Of a DNA stretch of 64,000 nucleotides, positions 36,290 through 48,200 are shown piece by piece; positions within the stretch are counted from its first letter, which is position 1, and the number at the start of each line of letters is the position of its first letter. Origin of the DNA: Mytilus californianus (Eukaryota; Mollusca; Bivalvia; Mytilida; Mytilidae). The translations under genes and the position numbers were made by a program. A model generated the notes under the pieces. It saw only the letters and a list, made by a program, of their open reading frames with translations. It was not told the origin of the DNA and did not search any database. Where the stretch lies: assembly GCF_021869535.1 (NCBI RefSeq), contig NW_026262659.1, positions 8,680,001 to 8,744,000 on the forward strand, given 5' to 3'.

Positions 36290-36660
36290 AAAATGACAAC
36301 CACTATACAGAAAATCGCGAACTTTGACGGTCGTATCCGATTGAAAATTTGCTAGTTTAAAGTGTTATAAATACAGAAGCTCTCAACATTGTTCCAGAAT
36401 ATCACAACCGATACCAGACAATTTAAACCTGACATGATTTGTAACCAATTCAGCTTAATAAAATCATATTCGTAAAGACATAGGAAAAACTGTTATTATA
36501 CGTTGATATTGATTAAGAAAAACGCTTATATACTGATGTATACGTTAGCTTTATCACGGCTGTCATTCGGTTTATCGAAAAAAATGATCGTGAAAGAATA
36601 CCTAACGGTGGTCAAGCATTGCGATCGGATCATGAAAGATCTGGTATCGGATCGTGGATG
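36290..36660. repeat. Inverted-repeat block B'-C
   Basis: 36300-36550 complements 34240-34480. 36560-36660 (cattcggtttatcg, gatcgtgaaagaatacc) complements 40080-40175. The motif gatcgtgaaaga recurs at 38275, 38305 and, inverted, near 39672 and 39705. Confidence 0.75.
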
Positions 36661-37170
36661 TAATTAATTGTAATTTCTACTTCAAATTCTGTGAAAAATC
36701 TGCTGTATTTTCAAAACGCGGAACAATTCCGGAAAAAAATTATGTCTGTCAAAATTATTCAACGTTCTCAATAATACTGTGCAATGAGATAAAGGAATAA
36801 TGCAATACTTTCTGAGAAAACACAAAAGGCACAACACAAGTCGCTGGATTCATTAAAAAAAACACGTTTTGTACCTATAATGGTAACATTCCAATATATA
36901 ATGATATATTTAAAACTGAATCTTTGGTGTGTCAGATAGTACAGTAAATTAAACCATTGTCGTGACATCAGCCTATTCATTTACCGTGGATTCTTTTTCT
37001 AGAATCAACGCTTCCTAAATCTGTCGCTGAAATGGACTCACCAAACTATATTCAATTGTTTCAATTGTGTGTCTAATTTCATTAAGTTTGAATTGGCTAA
37101 TTTACTGATTTCTGTTCACTAATGGAATTAATTTAAAAACTTACCTTTCATTTTTGTTATTTTTATATGC

Positions 37171-37255
37171 CTTCACTAGGAATCGAACCCGTCCTTGAAA
37201 TCTGTTATATGTGACTGACATCAACATATCGACGAAACCTCTCGGCTACCAATCG
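37171..37255 (-). ncRNA. tRNA-like sequence, copy C minus
   Basis: The complement has an A box, tagccgagagg, and a B box near 37178-37192. Stems are degenerate as in copies A and B. Confidence 0.45.
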
Positions 37256-37371
37256 GTCACAATTTAAATGTCTATTTTATATATATAAATGAACATATGA
37301 TATACATCGGTACAACAGACACACAGGGCTTGTACCTTTATATATACATAATAGGCAATCCTATAGTATAA

Positions 37372-37455
37372 CTTGGTAGCCGCGAGGTTAGCATGGTTAA
37401 GATCAATGAGTTAAAGGTAGGGACTTGTCGGTTTAGGTTCGAATCCCTGTATTCC
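37372..37455 (+). ncRNA. tRNA-like sequence, copy C plus
   Basis: It has gtagccgcgaggttag and the B box ggttcgaatcc (37436-37446). Confidence 0.45.
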
Positions 37456-38095
37456 CTTAATTTGTCCCTATTCCTTAGTTTTCCTGTTGTTTTTGTTTTT
37501 TGTTTTCTTGTTTTGTATGTTATTGTGGATATTTTTGTAATAATATCGAGTTTTACCGTTTATTTTTTGACTATTATAGACTATTTCACATATTTGAAAC
37601 GAAAAGTATTACATTCTATTTGTCCATTTTTGTTTTATAAATATAGTATGATTTCATCTGTTTTACTACATAATTTTACAAATGTTTATTCGCAAATTCC
37701 TATGCGAGAAAATCGTGATGTGCCTAGAATTAGGCTTCTTGCTGGAAATGTCGGTAACATACCTATTATATTTACTTTATTTATGCTATTTGGTCGGGTT
37801 GTTGTCTCTTTGACACATTCCCCATTTCAATTCTCAATCTTATTAGAAATAAGTTCGAATATGTCTTATTTTGTAATAACCGATAATATTCAGATGCCTG
37901 ATAATATAATTAAAGATCTTTAAAGGCAGACGTGTTGCGCTATGTTTGTATTTTTCTAACCAATTAATTATGATCTTAGATTTATTAATGCATCGTTGGA
38001 CACGATAACATGGTTATTTAAACTCACTTACAATACCTTCTAATTAAGAAAAGGCTTTAATTTTGAAAAGACATTAACACAATAGTTTAAGTTAT

Positions 38096-38192
38096 AGATA
38101 CAATGGATAAGCGTTGATTCATGAAAAACAAACCTTTCGCCCTCCGGGCTCATGGTTTCTTTTTCAAGAATCAACGCTTATCCATTGTATCT
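38096..38192. repeat. 97-nt hairpin H3
   Basis: The same hairpin as H1/H2, placed at the same point relative to unit copy C. Confidence 0.9.
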
Positions 38193-38329
38193 ATATAACA
38201 TAAAAGTGTTTTTCTCTTAAAACCGGCCATATTGTTTTTGAAAACATTGAATTTTGTTGATTTGTCATAAAAATTGGTCGTGAAAGATCGGGCAATGCAT
38301 TATCTTGATCGTGAAAGACAAGGCGTGAC

Positions 38330-38460
38330 CAGACGGACGCCGGACGTTTTGCGCCTTTTTACCTCTTATACCTAAGGACATTTGCGCTTCAAACAATATG
38401 TACATTTGCGCTTTAAGCTTTGATAAACCTGTACAAAACTGACAAGACATTTGCGCTTTT
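38330..38460 (+). repeat. Short repeats of acatttgcgctt
   Basis: The motif acatttgcgctt occurs three times in 80 bases (38379, 38401, 38446), with a related cgttttgcgcct at 38346. Confidence 0.7.
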
Positions 38461-40079
38461 ACCTGTAACTTTAGGCAAATTTACCATAGTCATGGAAAGA
38501 TGTTCACATATTGAACAAACATCAAAATCAGATTTTTTCCGTTTTTAGTATACGTGTTTGGGTGAATGATAGAGAAAACGAAATTTTTATGGATGAAACA
38601 TTTAAATTTTGACCGAAATTCTTCAATTAGCTATCTAATTAGTGGATTTAAAATTTGAACTATCCGCAGGTGTCCATTCTGTTGCATGAATAGTCCGAGA
38701 AACTGTACCATCATAGTTTATCTACACTTGCTTCGTTTTGTGAAGACCGAAATTTTATTTTTAAAACCACCTGCTGTACCTGATGACTTTTAGAAAGAGC
38801 CATGGTTGTTATACGAAATTTAATCCCATCCACCCTCTTGGAGTGTTGTCTTTTTCATCTGACACAAGCATGATGGGTAAAGGTTTATGCTTTTAGCAGA
38901 CTTAATAATCAGAAAACACTATTTCTTTTACCAACTGATCGATATACTTACAACAAGTTTAAGTGTGTAATTATTTTCATAAGAACGAACATTAATGCTT
39001 TCATTTTTTTCTCACTACTTTTTTATTTCAACACTTTTCCTTAAAAGTTATTAAAATAACTAAAAAAATCTTTAGGAGCGTAAATTGTCGAAAAGTAAAA
39101 GTATATATGTTTCTATTATGCTTAATGCACCTCCAGGAAATATATACATGTGTACGCATTTTTTTTTTTGTGTGTGTAAGGGTTGTTACTTTCAGTTATA
39201 CGGAGTGTTTTTCGTGCGTACATAGTATGACAATACTGGTTAGTTAATTGTTTATTTCTTGGCTGCGCTCACATAAACTAATAAAAACGTACCAAGATAG
39301 CGTTATTTTTACTTGATTGTTTGATTAGTCTGTTCATAATAGTTATACTTCATGGTACCCAGCTTAGTGCGGAAATTAACCATCAACGTACCTTGATTGT
39401 GCATGAAGCCCAATTTGAACTGTAATTTGGTCGATTTTAAAGTTCTATTCTCAATCTTATGTTTGTATAAGAAATCAAAACTTATGAAGAACGGACAAAT
39501 AGATTGATATTGCTATAAGGCACCTGGTCGTTGTGGTATTATAGCACTATTCACCAACAAAAGAGAACCGATATTAATCATGCAAATCCAGTATTTCCTA
39601 TACCGATTTTAAAAAAAAATTATCCTATAATTAAATAATAATTTGAACGTTTCCGTAGCATCAGATATTTCACGATCCTTTTCACGATCTTCAAAAAGCG
39701 GTGTGCGATCTTTCACGATCCGAAAAATCATTTTTTTGTTAAAATTTCATTTTTTGCAAAATTTTTGATTACGCTTACACAAAATAACTGTAAGAACCAT
39801 TTGAATCATTGAAATGGAATGACTGTTTCACAGAAAAGTTGTTTTGTCATTCGAATTATGAACAAAATCTTGTTTGTTTACATATTTAATGTCATTGAAA
39901 TGTCGAGGAGTAATCTGCCTTTTTTAAGTTTTGTAAAAATGGTGTACTTTTAAACCTTGATTTTCTCAGATACTGACCATTATGTTGAACCATTTTGACA
40001 GACAGTTTTATTTTTTCGTAAGTTTGTTCGTATAATTCATTAAATTGGATTACTTAAAGACCTTGCATACGTCTTTTCA
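38461..40079. other. Non-coding intron sequence
   Basis: Only scattered gatcgtgaaaga-type motifs (39665-39720) and a short T/GT tract near 39160 were recognised. Confidence 0.35.
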
Positions 40080-40490
40080 ATAAGATTTCCTTCACGATCC
40101 TATACCAGAGCTTTCAAGATCCAATCGCAATACTTGGTATTCTTTCACGATCATTTTTCTCGATATACCGAATGACACTCGTGTTTATTGATGAACTCAC
40201 TGTCATTTTGTCAAAACCTCACTGAGCTGGCCGCACTTACCTGCGGGGGAAAAGTAATTCAGTTGTCATTTCAAATTATATTGGTCCGAGTAATAAACGT
40301 AACAAGCTCTCATTCATTTATCTATGGCATGACATTCTCCTTTTTAACAAAATATTCACAAATTAACAACAAATGGACGAAAAGTCGACCTACCCTATCA
40401 TTATTTTTGATATTTCATACCAGAAAAGCTCAACAGGAAGTGTCAGTAGACTTTTTTCTCGCTTAACCATTTGGGTGAGATTTGATGGTT
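40080..40490. repeat. Inverted-repeat block C'-A'
   Basis: 40080-40175 complements 36560-36660. 40190-40490 complements 33920-34230. Confidence 0.75.
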
Positions 40491-41381
40491 TACCAGGATT
40501 GAAAAATACCGGTTGAGAGGTAAACAAATTTCCAGAGCTGTTAGACCTCGTAAGCATTATATAACTGTTTAATTACACCGAATGTTCTTTGTATCCATCT
40601 CAACGAAAAGTCTAGAGGTCTTTGGACGTCGCGTTATTTTAAGACATGGTATTTCCCATCTGCCGTGGTATTTGCTAGCAAATACCCCGGCACATGGAAT
40701 TTCCTTATGACAAATACACCGGCAGAGAAAAGACAATTTCAATTTATAGAAAATTTGTGAAAAATACCGTTTATCTCATCGAATCAAAGTACAGTATTAT
40801 TACATAAGGTGAAATTATATAATAAATTCGTAAGACGAATTCAGTTATATTTGTTTTACATGAACGCGTTACACGATAGCTGTATGTGTAGGTTAGGTAA
40901 TACTTGATCATGTTTTATGAATATTTAAAGCCCGATTTATTTGGTACAATCATACCTTAAAATATGGTGGGCAAATCTTAGATTTAATGTTAAAGTTCAG
41001 TAGTAAAATAATCTAAGATTTTTGAGCTTCGTATCTGCATAAACTGTAAAATTAAAGTTTGTATGAGGAAAATTGAATTCAGGAGGTGAAGTCGATATGT
41101 TCAATGAAGCAACATAGAAAATTCCTTTCATCAATTAACAACAAAAAATGGTCGCAGACACAAAATAACAAATAACAAATGTATTTCTTCCTTAAAGTGA
41201 AAACAAAAGAAAATACATAAAAAACAATCAAAATTCAATAGACGGAAAAAAAACAGACAATAACGAAAGCAAGACGAGTACAACACAAAATGAAAAATGA
41301 TAGTTTCATAAAGACAACACAGTACACAATACACGGAGTTGAAAGCATGTCCTTTGAAAGTAGCAGCAGTTCCTGCTCGAT
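40406..41381 (+). repeat. Duplicated block L, copy 1
   Basis: It matches 54308-55273 with few differences, from tatttcataccagaaaagc to tcctgctcgatg. Both copies end in a (TA)n tract followed by Penelope-like sequence on the minus strand. Confidence 0.9.
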
Positions 41382-41479
41382 GTATATATATATATATATA
41401 TATATATAAACGCCTAAAAAGTGTACACAACAACACCAATAACAAAAAAAGGAACTATAAATGTAATTATTTATAAATA

Positions 41480-41506
41480 TTTCGGATAACAGATATCCTT
41501 CGTCAG
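41480..41506 (-). ncRNA. Hammerhead-like core in PLE 3' region
   Basis: The minus strand reads ctgacga, a 5-bp hairpin (ggata/tatcc, loop tctgt), then gaaa. Flanks tattta and taaata can form a 6-bp stem I. Deviations from a standard ribozyme are an extra A before stem II and a very short stem III. Minimal hammerheads are known in Penelope-like elements. Confidence 0.4.
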
Positions 41507-42099
41507 TAAATATGATTGTGATGTAGAATGCATCATATATCAGTCTACTTAAATTAAACTATAACAATCTTGAAATTTATACAATAAAAAAAGTCAAACC
41601 GAACATCAGGTAAGACGCTTGCACAATTCTAAATATGTGTTAAACACGACATAGGTTATATGACTAATTACAGCAGAGAGTTCAAATATATGCTTTAAAT
41701 AAAAATAATAATGTGCGATATGAACTAGCACAATTCTAAAGCTTTAACGGTGACGACAGTTATGATGTTACAAGAACGATTGCGTCAATAAGAATTCCAA
41801 ATAAACAGCACTGAACGATCTAAATTTGTAAATATTTCAAATTTGACAACGGTAGAGTAGTTACAACAGAGTCTGCGTATTTATACATCGTAAACAAACG
41901 GCCGTTAAAATATGATAATAAATTTTGACTAAGGTTAACTAGTTGAACGTGGCTTGGCACTTTTACATCCCTCAAAAAAATAAGCAATTTAAATTGGTAT
42001 ATTCAACAGATTTTAGAGATGAGTAAAGTAAAGAAATAGAAACAGAGACTGTAATAATAAGTAATATAACCCAAATGTGAAGCACTGCATGGAGTCGAA

Positions 42100-42630
42100 C
42101 TACATCTTTTCATTTATCCCATTTGGTGCCAAAGTTGTTAATTTTCTTATCCAAAATCTTTCCCGAGTGAGTCTATCCTCCCTAGACCAAGCAGAGTTGT
42201 GGTCAATGATTGTAATGGTCAGTCGATTGAGATCTGCCTTAGTGTGGCCAGGGGATCTCAAATGTCGACTGAGAGGGAGGTCTGGCTTGCATTGGTAGTC
42301 GCTACGATGACCGTTCATTCGTTTGTGAAACGGCTGTTCTGACTCGCCAACATACTGTTTACCACATTTACACTGTAGGAGATACACAACATTTGTAGTC
42401 TTGCAATTAACATTGCAAAATATGGTGTATTCTGTACCAGTGGAGTGACTGTTAAAAGTCTGGGTAACCAGTATTTGTTTGCAAGTCAGACATCGTTTGT
42501 TCCCGCAACCCTTGCAAGAGCCCACAGACGAAGAGCCTGCTTGAGAGGATAAATCAGCTCTCACTAGCAAGTCTTTAAGGCTTTTGGGCCTACGGAAAGC
42601 CAGTACAGGTGGCTCGGGAAAGATCTTGGA
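42100..42630 (-). CDS. Penelope-like GIY-YIG endonuclease domain (5'-truncated)
   Basis: Open on the minus strand from the TA tract. It shows the linker end (SKIFPEPPVLAFRRPKSLKD), a Cys-rich motif CKGCGNKRCLTC, then the GIY-YIG core VVYLLQCKCGKQYVGESEQ with conserved Arg in KRMNGHRSD and Glu in RERFWIRKL, ending INEKM. PLEs encode RT followed by this endonuclease, which nicks target DNA. The domain is intact in sequence but lacks the RT, so the copy cannot move alone. Two inverted relatives lie at 56347-56693 and 56764-57498. Confidence 0.85.
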   Translation of the reverse strand, partial: SKIFPEPPVLAFRRPKSLKDLLVRADLSSQAGSSSVGSCKGCGNKRCLTCKQILVTQTFNSHSTGTEYTIFCNVNCKTTNVVYLLQCKCGKQYVGESEQPFHKRMNGHRSDYQCKPDLPLSRHLRSPGHTKADLNRLTITIIDHNSAWSREDRLTRERFWIRKLTTLAPNGINEKM

Positions 42631-42649
42631 TATATATATATATATATAT

Positions 42650-42890
42650 ACATTGTCGGAAAGATATAATTAATTTCTAATCGATACGTAACAGGAAAAA
42701 CGACATGTGAGCCTCGCTTTTTGTACCATTTCAAAACATAGTCAAATGAATTTTGTATTTTACGACAATGTACAAATATCGTATATTTATCTAGAGTTCG
42801 AAATGAGACAATATGTGATAGGAATCTACAATTCAGAGAAAAAACAAAACTAAGTTAAGAAATGAAACGCACTAAGGTTCATCATAACTG
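42650..42890 (+). repeat. Duplicated block R, copy 1
   Basis: It matches 58200-58430 (gataattaatttctaatcg-type start, cgcactaaggttc end). With block L it brackets the Penelope-like insertion in both loci. Confidence 0.85.
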
Positions 42891-43394
42891 TTTCGCAAAT
42901 ATGGCCGTATTTACACCACAAATTTCACTCTGATCATGAGTACAGACAAACCTCCATGGGAAAGAGGTTTGAGAAGCCCCCCTCATATAATACATGTTGT
43001 GAGTTGTATTGATTTAAATGGACAATAGATGGACAATAGATATCTCCAAACAATAGGTGATTTAAACTGTGTAACTTAGTGGACCGTATCAGATGAAACT
43101 CAGGTGTTAGTTTATTTTGCTATCTTCTACAGACTGGAAAAATGCACATCAAAATCCAGATAAGTTTTTTTTATTTTCTTAATAATACACTACATATAAC
43201 GTTTATATATCTAGGTCCAGCCAGGCCTTAAAACTTTCCTCGATGCATCGGTTTGTCTGTACTCGGAGTATGTTTTGTGTTGTAAACACGGCCATATTTT
43301 TCAATTCCTTTAGATGAACCTTAAACGTTGTGTATATTTGAGAGGTTTGGAGGAATATAAGTATAAGTAAAGGTACAAACTCGATAGATGGAAT
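42891..43394. other. Non-coding intron sequence
   Basis: Nothing recognised. Confidence 0.3.
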
Positions 43395-43640
43395 GATAGA
43401 TTAGTTGATTGTTGGTGTTTAATAGTTCTTTCAGCACAACTGGGTATTCCGGCGGTCAGTTTTTATTGGTAGAGGAAGTCTAAGTGCCGGAGAGAACTAT
43501 CGACCTCCGGTAGGAAAACTGACAATCCTAGTCAATTAAGATTGGAGTTGAACGCACCTGCCATGTGCGCGGCTCGAACTCATAACCTCTGTGTTGACAG
43601 AACAGTGATACAGTAGATAAACTACTCCGTCCACCGAAAT
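43395..43640 (-). mobile_element. tRNA-derived SINE
   Basis: On the minus strand it has a tRNA-like head (A-box-like ggagtagttta, B-box-like gagttcgagcc near 43570), a central domain with ccggcacttagacttcctc and a tail ending aaacaccaacaatcaac. The design fits conserved-core SINEs of bivalves; the family name is not assigned. It lies in the intron just before the NTPase exon. Confidence 0.65.
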
Positions 43641-43976
43641 CACTGAAACTTGATAGAAACAAATTGGATTTAAAGAACGTTATAGATAAAGGGAGTCAAG
43701 AATGGAATGCAAATCAAATAACAAAAAAAATGTTTTGAAAAAGGTTTTTTTTTCAATTACATTTTTTTGGTTTATATAAAGTATAATTAGTAAAACAAGA
43801 GATACAATTATATGTTTAGTAAAATTGTTTTTAAAAATTGCTTTTAATGAAAATGTAGGTCATTTATGAACTGGCTCACTTTAGAGTCTCGAATCAAAAC
43901 GTAATAACAAATTGATTTATATATTTGTATACGTTAATGCCTATTTTTAATCAATTATATTATAACGATTATTCAG

Positions 43977-45256
43977 ATTCGCACCAAGCAAAAGTAATAA
44001 CGTGGGAAAGAAACGACACGTGTTTTATTGAAACAGATGCAGTTAAATATATATGGGATCATCTGCAAACAAGCAACAGTATACATGTCACAGGATTACC
44101 CGGAGTTGGTAAAACGTTTACGTTACAACATATAGCATTACAACTCCGAGATACACAGGGCTACATTATCATTCCATGCTGCCGTCCAGCCGACATTCCG
44201 CTCCATTTTAGAAAGGGAAGAAATATTGTTTTTGTAGTAGACAATCTCTGTGGAAAATTTACTATTGATGAAAACGAAGTCAGAGAGTGGAAAAAATATA
44301 TATCAGAAGAGTTAACTATTTTAAGTTCAGGTCACATTAAAATCTTGACCTCAAATCGCTATTCTGTCTTTCAAGATCATCGATTCAGAACTTTGAAAGT
44401 TTTTAGCGAAAATTTCTGTGATTTGTCATTTGGGAGTTATTGTATTTCTGTTTTGGAAAAAGAAAAGATTGCAAATGAATATCTACCGCAAGATATTTTT
44501 AAAAAAATTAAACGTTATATAGGGCAGATGGATTATTTTCCTCTAATGTGCCAGCAGTATACTGCACGTCCTATAACTGACGCATTAATGTTTTTCAGTA
44601 ATCCTTTTGACATTTTTGAAAAAGACATGTTTGCTATTAAAGAAGAAGACAAGTTGCAATTTTGTGCATTGTTAATTTGTGTTCTATTAAATGGTTCTGT
44701 AGGGAGGGGAGATAAAGAGTATGACAAATATTTGCGAATAGGCTTACAAGAGAACGGTTATGAACTAGTTGATGAGTCAAACGATATCGAAATAGAAATC
44801 TACGGAACTCAGACTAAGTTTACCAGGTACCAACTTCAAAAGCTTTTCGATATTTGTGAGCTAAATCGTGAAACTCCGACAAAATTAATATTTCGGCAAT
44901 ATGAATATTTAGAAAATACATATATAAAAAAGACAGCAAATTATTACCGTTGTATTCATGATAAATTATTCGAATTTCTATGTTATTTTTTTGGAAAACA
45001 CTTACAAAGAGAGGTCATAATCTTTTCTGATAGCAAAGTTATTAGAGACCATACACATATTTTATCATTGAAAGAAGAACATGATACGTTTTCTATCTTG
45101 ATAGAGATAGATAATGAAACTCATTTTTTTATCCGGATTATTAGAGACATAACACAGGGAAGAATTTATGATGTTTTCTGTAACAATCAAATGAAATTTA
45201 GAAGCTACAGATCGAAATTTATGCATTATCTCCAGATTCATCAAAGCAGAATCTAA
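43977..45256 (+). CDS. STAND P-loop NTPase part of HEPN-STAND-ankyrin gene
   Basis: The exon probably starts after ttattcag (AG at 43975-43976), phase 1; the frame is open from before 43925. The first motif is VITWERNDTCFIETDAV, then Walker A GLPGVGKT (44093-44116), Walker B IVFVVDNLCGKF (44225-44260, Asp), and LTSNR at about 44345-44359 as sensor-1-like Arg. The Walker B context VVDNLCGKF is typical of the nSTAND3-type NTPases that accompany DZIP3-like HEPN domains in molluscs (recalled). A helical region follows. Such NTPases act as ATP-driven switches in immune-type sensors. The frame stops at 45254-45256; the ankyrin frame overlaps it from 45199, shifted by one base, so a one-base deletion (or two-base insertion) or an assembly error is likely. 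Confidence 0.85.
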
Positions 45257-48200
45257 CTCAGTTATTTTTAACCAAAGACAACACATTTGATGAAGGAACG
45301 GATCCAGTTACAGCGTTATATATTGTTTGCTATAAAGGCTACCGGGATTTAGCAGAATTTATATTAGACAATACAAATAATCATTTTGACCAAAGCTTTC
45401 ATCCATTGAATGCAGCAGCTTCTTCTGGTCATTGCTGCTTATTAGAGTTATTGATATCAAGAGGAGCAGATGTGAACTATCGTGATAATAGTGGTCATAC
45501 TTCCATGACTATTGCTTGCATAAGTAAACAAGAAAATGCAATTAAATTACTTGTCGATAAAGGAGCTGACTTAAACAAACGAACAAACAAAGGTCCAACT
45601 CCTTTGATGTGGGCATGCTCAAGTGGTAACATTAAAATTGCAGAACTGCTTATCATCCATGGCGCTGATATAAACAAATCCGATTACGAAGGAAAAACAC
45701 CGGTTATGTGGTCTCGTAAACGCTCTGCGGATAAAATGTTTGATTTTTTAATCTATAAAGGTGCCAATTTAAATAAAGGTGATAACAATGAATGGACGTC
45801 ACTGATGTGGGCATGCTATTATGGAATAACCAGTGTTGTAGAGATTCTTATTTTGAATAGTGCTGACATTAACCAGGTCAATAACGTAGGGTGGACATCA
45901 TTCATGATAGCGTGTAAATGTGGAAAACTAGATATTGTGAATATTCTAATAAATAAAGGAGTTAATATAAACATGAAAGATAAACTTGGTCGAACAGCTT
46001 TAATGCTGGCTTGTACAGAAGGACAAACTGAAGTAGTAAATGTTCTAATTAAAAATAAAGCCGAAATAGACTGTCAAGATATATATGGAGTTACACCTTT
46101 GGAAGAATTATGTTCCCAGGGACATTTACCTTTAGCATGCATTCTACTACAGGGCCAGGCTAATTGTAATAAAGCTGATAATGAAGGTTGGACTCCATTG
46201 ATGGCGTCCTGTTTTAGCAATAATTACGAAATCACAAGGTTATTAGTTGATCAAGGGGCTGATTTAAATACAACCAATAAGGAAGGTGAAACTGCTCTTT
46301 TGATAGTTTGTATGGGTGTAATAAACAGAACAATTGCGTTTTGTATCGATACAGGTGTTTATGAGAAGCCTTACATCAATATTGATAAACGTGACCTTAA
46401 ATATAACGAAATTGCACTACTAAATGTCGAATTTTTAATTAATAAAGAGACAATCATCGATGAACCCGATAAGTATGGATGGACAGCACTTATGTGGGCT
46501 TGCAAAAACAATAACATTGATATAGCTTCAGTGCTAATTCAAAAAGGTGCAAATATGAACCATATTTCTTGCGATGGAAAATCAATTCTACAAAAGGCAT
46601 TAAATAAAGATAAAAAGGCTATTATTGTGTTGCTTTTCCGCAATGGTATTTCTGAATTGAAAGAACTTGTGCATGCAATAGTTGACAACGATCAGAAAAC
46701 TGTGGATTTTTTAATTGATGATCAAAAAAGTTTTCTGGAAATTGACGGGAAAACTGAGAAAAGTACAAATTTGATAGACGGGTTCGACAATTACGGTTAC
46801 ACTCCTCTTTTGATATCTTGCCGTACCCGAAATATTGAAATTACTCATTACTTAATCAAGAAAGGGGCCGATGTAAATATGTCTTCTTATGATGGATTAA
46901 CGGCTTTAAGGGTTGCATGTTTAAACAATGACACAGAACTAGTTTCACTTTTGATAGAAGCCGGGGCAAATGTATACACCGAGCTAGTGCTTGCTTTTAA
47001 TATTAAGGAAACTACCACCAGCAAGCTCTTGCTTGGTACAATGCCGAACCTAAATGAAATGTTATACAAAAGTTGTAGATTAAATGAAACTGATTTTGCT
47101 TATTTCTTAATTGAAAATGGTGCAGATATTGACCACAGAATTGTAGACAGACGAAATACGCACTGGTTAGCAGAGTGCATTGATCCTTCAACAGCTCTAC
47201 TGTCAGCATGTCAAGGTAATAAGATATACATTACCAGAGCTCTGATAGAATTAGGAGCGAATGTTAATATTTTGTCTGAAAACAAAACAACTCCGTTAAT
47301 GTGGGCAAGTTACAGGTCTCATACAGATATTGTTATTTTGCTTGTAAAAAGAGGAGCGAATGTCAATGACATCAATGAAAATGGTTGGAATTCTTTAAGA
47401 TGGGCTTTAGAAGGGCGAAATATGAATAATATTAATTATCTAATTAAAAAAGATGCCTATATCGAAACAATTTTTTTCAGCGCCATGCGAGACAATAATA
47501 CGTGGATCGTTGATACGTTAGCGAAAACTGTAGGGAATTTAGATAGATTGCTGACTATTTCATGTGAATATGGCGATGAATGCACCGTTGACAAATTGCT
47601 TTCTAATGGTGCAAATATTCACTATCAAGATGAAAATATGTGGACACCTTTGATGAGAGCGTGTAAGTACGACAACAAAGCCATCATTTCATTATTATTG
47701 AAACGGGGGTCTCTTGTTAATACCGATCTTCTGACTGCTGTTAAAATGGGAGATAATACTCTAACAAAATCTTTAATTGAAGCAGGTGGCGATTTGAATA
47801 AGATTTTTATTGAATCATGTAACAAAGACGACAGAAACACACAACACTTACTTATCCAGCACGGTATAAGTATAGATGGAGCTCTCCATGCCGCGTGTTG
47901 CACTAATGATTTGAATACAGTCTGTAAAATTCTTAAGTTTGAATTTGACATTGATAAACGCAATGAAAATGGTTTCACTCCCTTAATGACCGCTTGCAAG
48001 CATTCAACCGACGAAATATTTCAGTTATTAGTGACGAAAGGTGGGGCAAGCATTTTCCAATCACTTAAATTTGCCCATGAGAAAGTAGGGAACTCATTTT
48101 GTAGAATATTGATGGGAAAATGTAGAAATGAGGAGTTGGTAAAGGCATTATTTGAAGCGTCAAAAATTGGACATTTTGATATAATTCAACTGCTGATTGA

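Larger units (their letters stand above)
36950..38095 (+). repeat. tRNA-like pair unit, copy C
   Basis: The third copy of the unit, about 10 kb from A and B, with both tRNA-like modules and a terminal hairpin (38096-38192). It lies inside the inverted repeats 36560/40175. Confidence 0.75.
41382..42635 (-). mobile_element. 5'-truncated Penelope-like element (3' half)
   Basis: It is bounded by TA tracts at 41382-41408 and about 42629-42650. On the minus strand it carries the end of the linker, the GIY-YIG endonuclease (42100-42630), a 3' UTR and a hammerhead-like motif (41480-41506). The 5' end is cut within the linker region, directly at the TA tract. Confidence 0.8.

Noticed and set aside
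41131..41445. Minus-strand frame in block L (also 54971-55312)
   Set aside because: The frame runs across a TA tract (YIYIYI) and is shared only because block L is duplicated.
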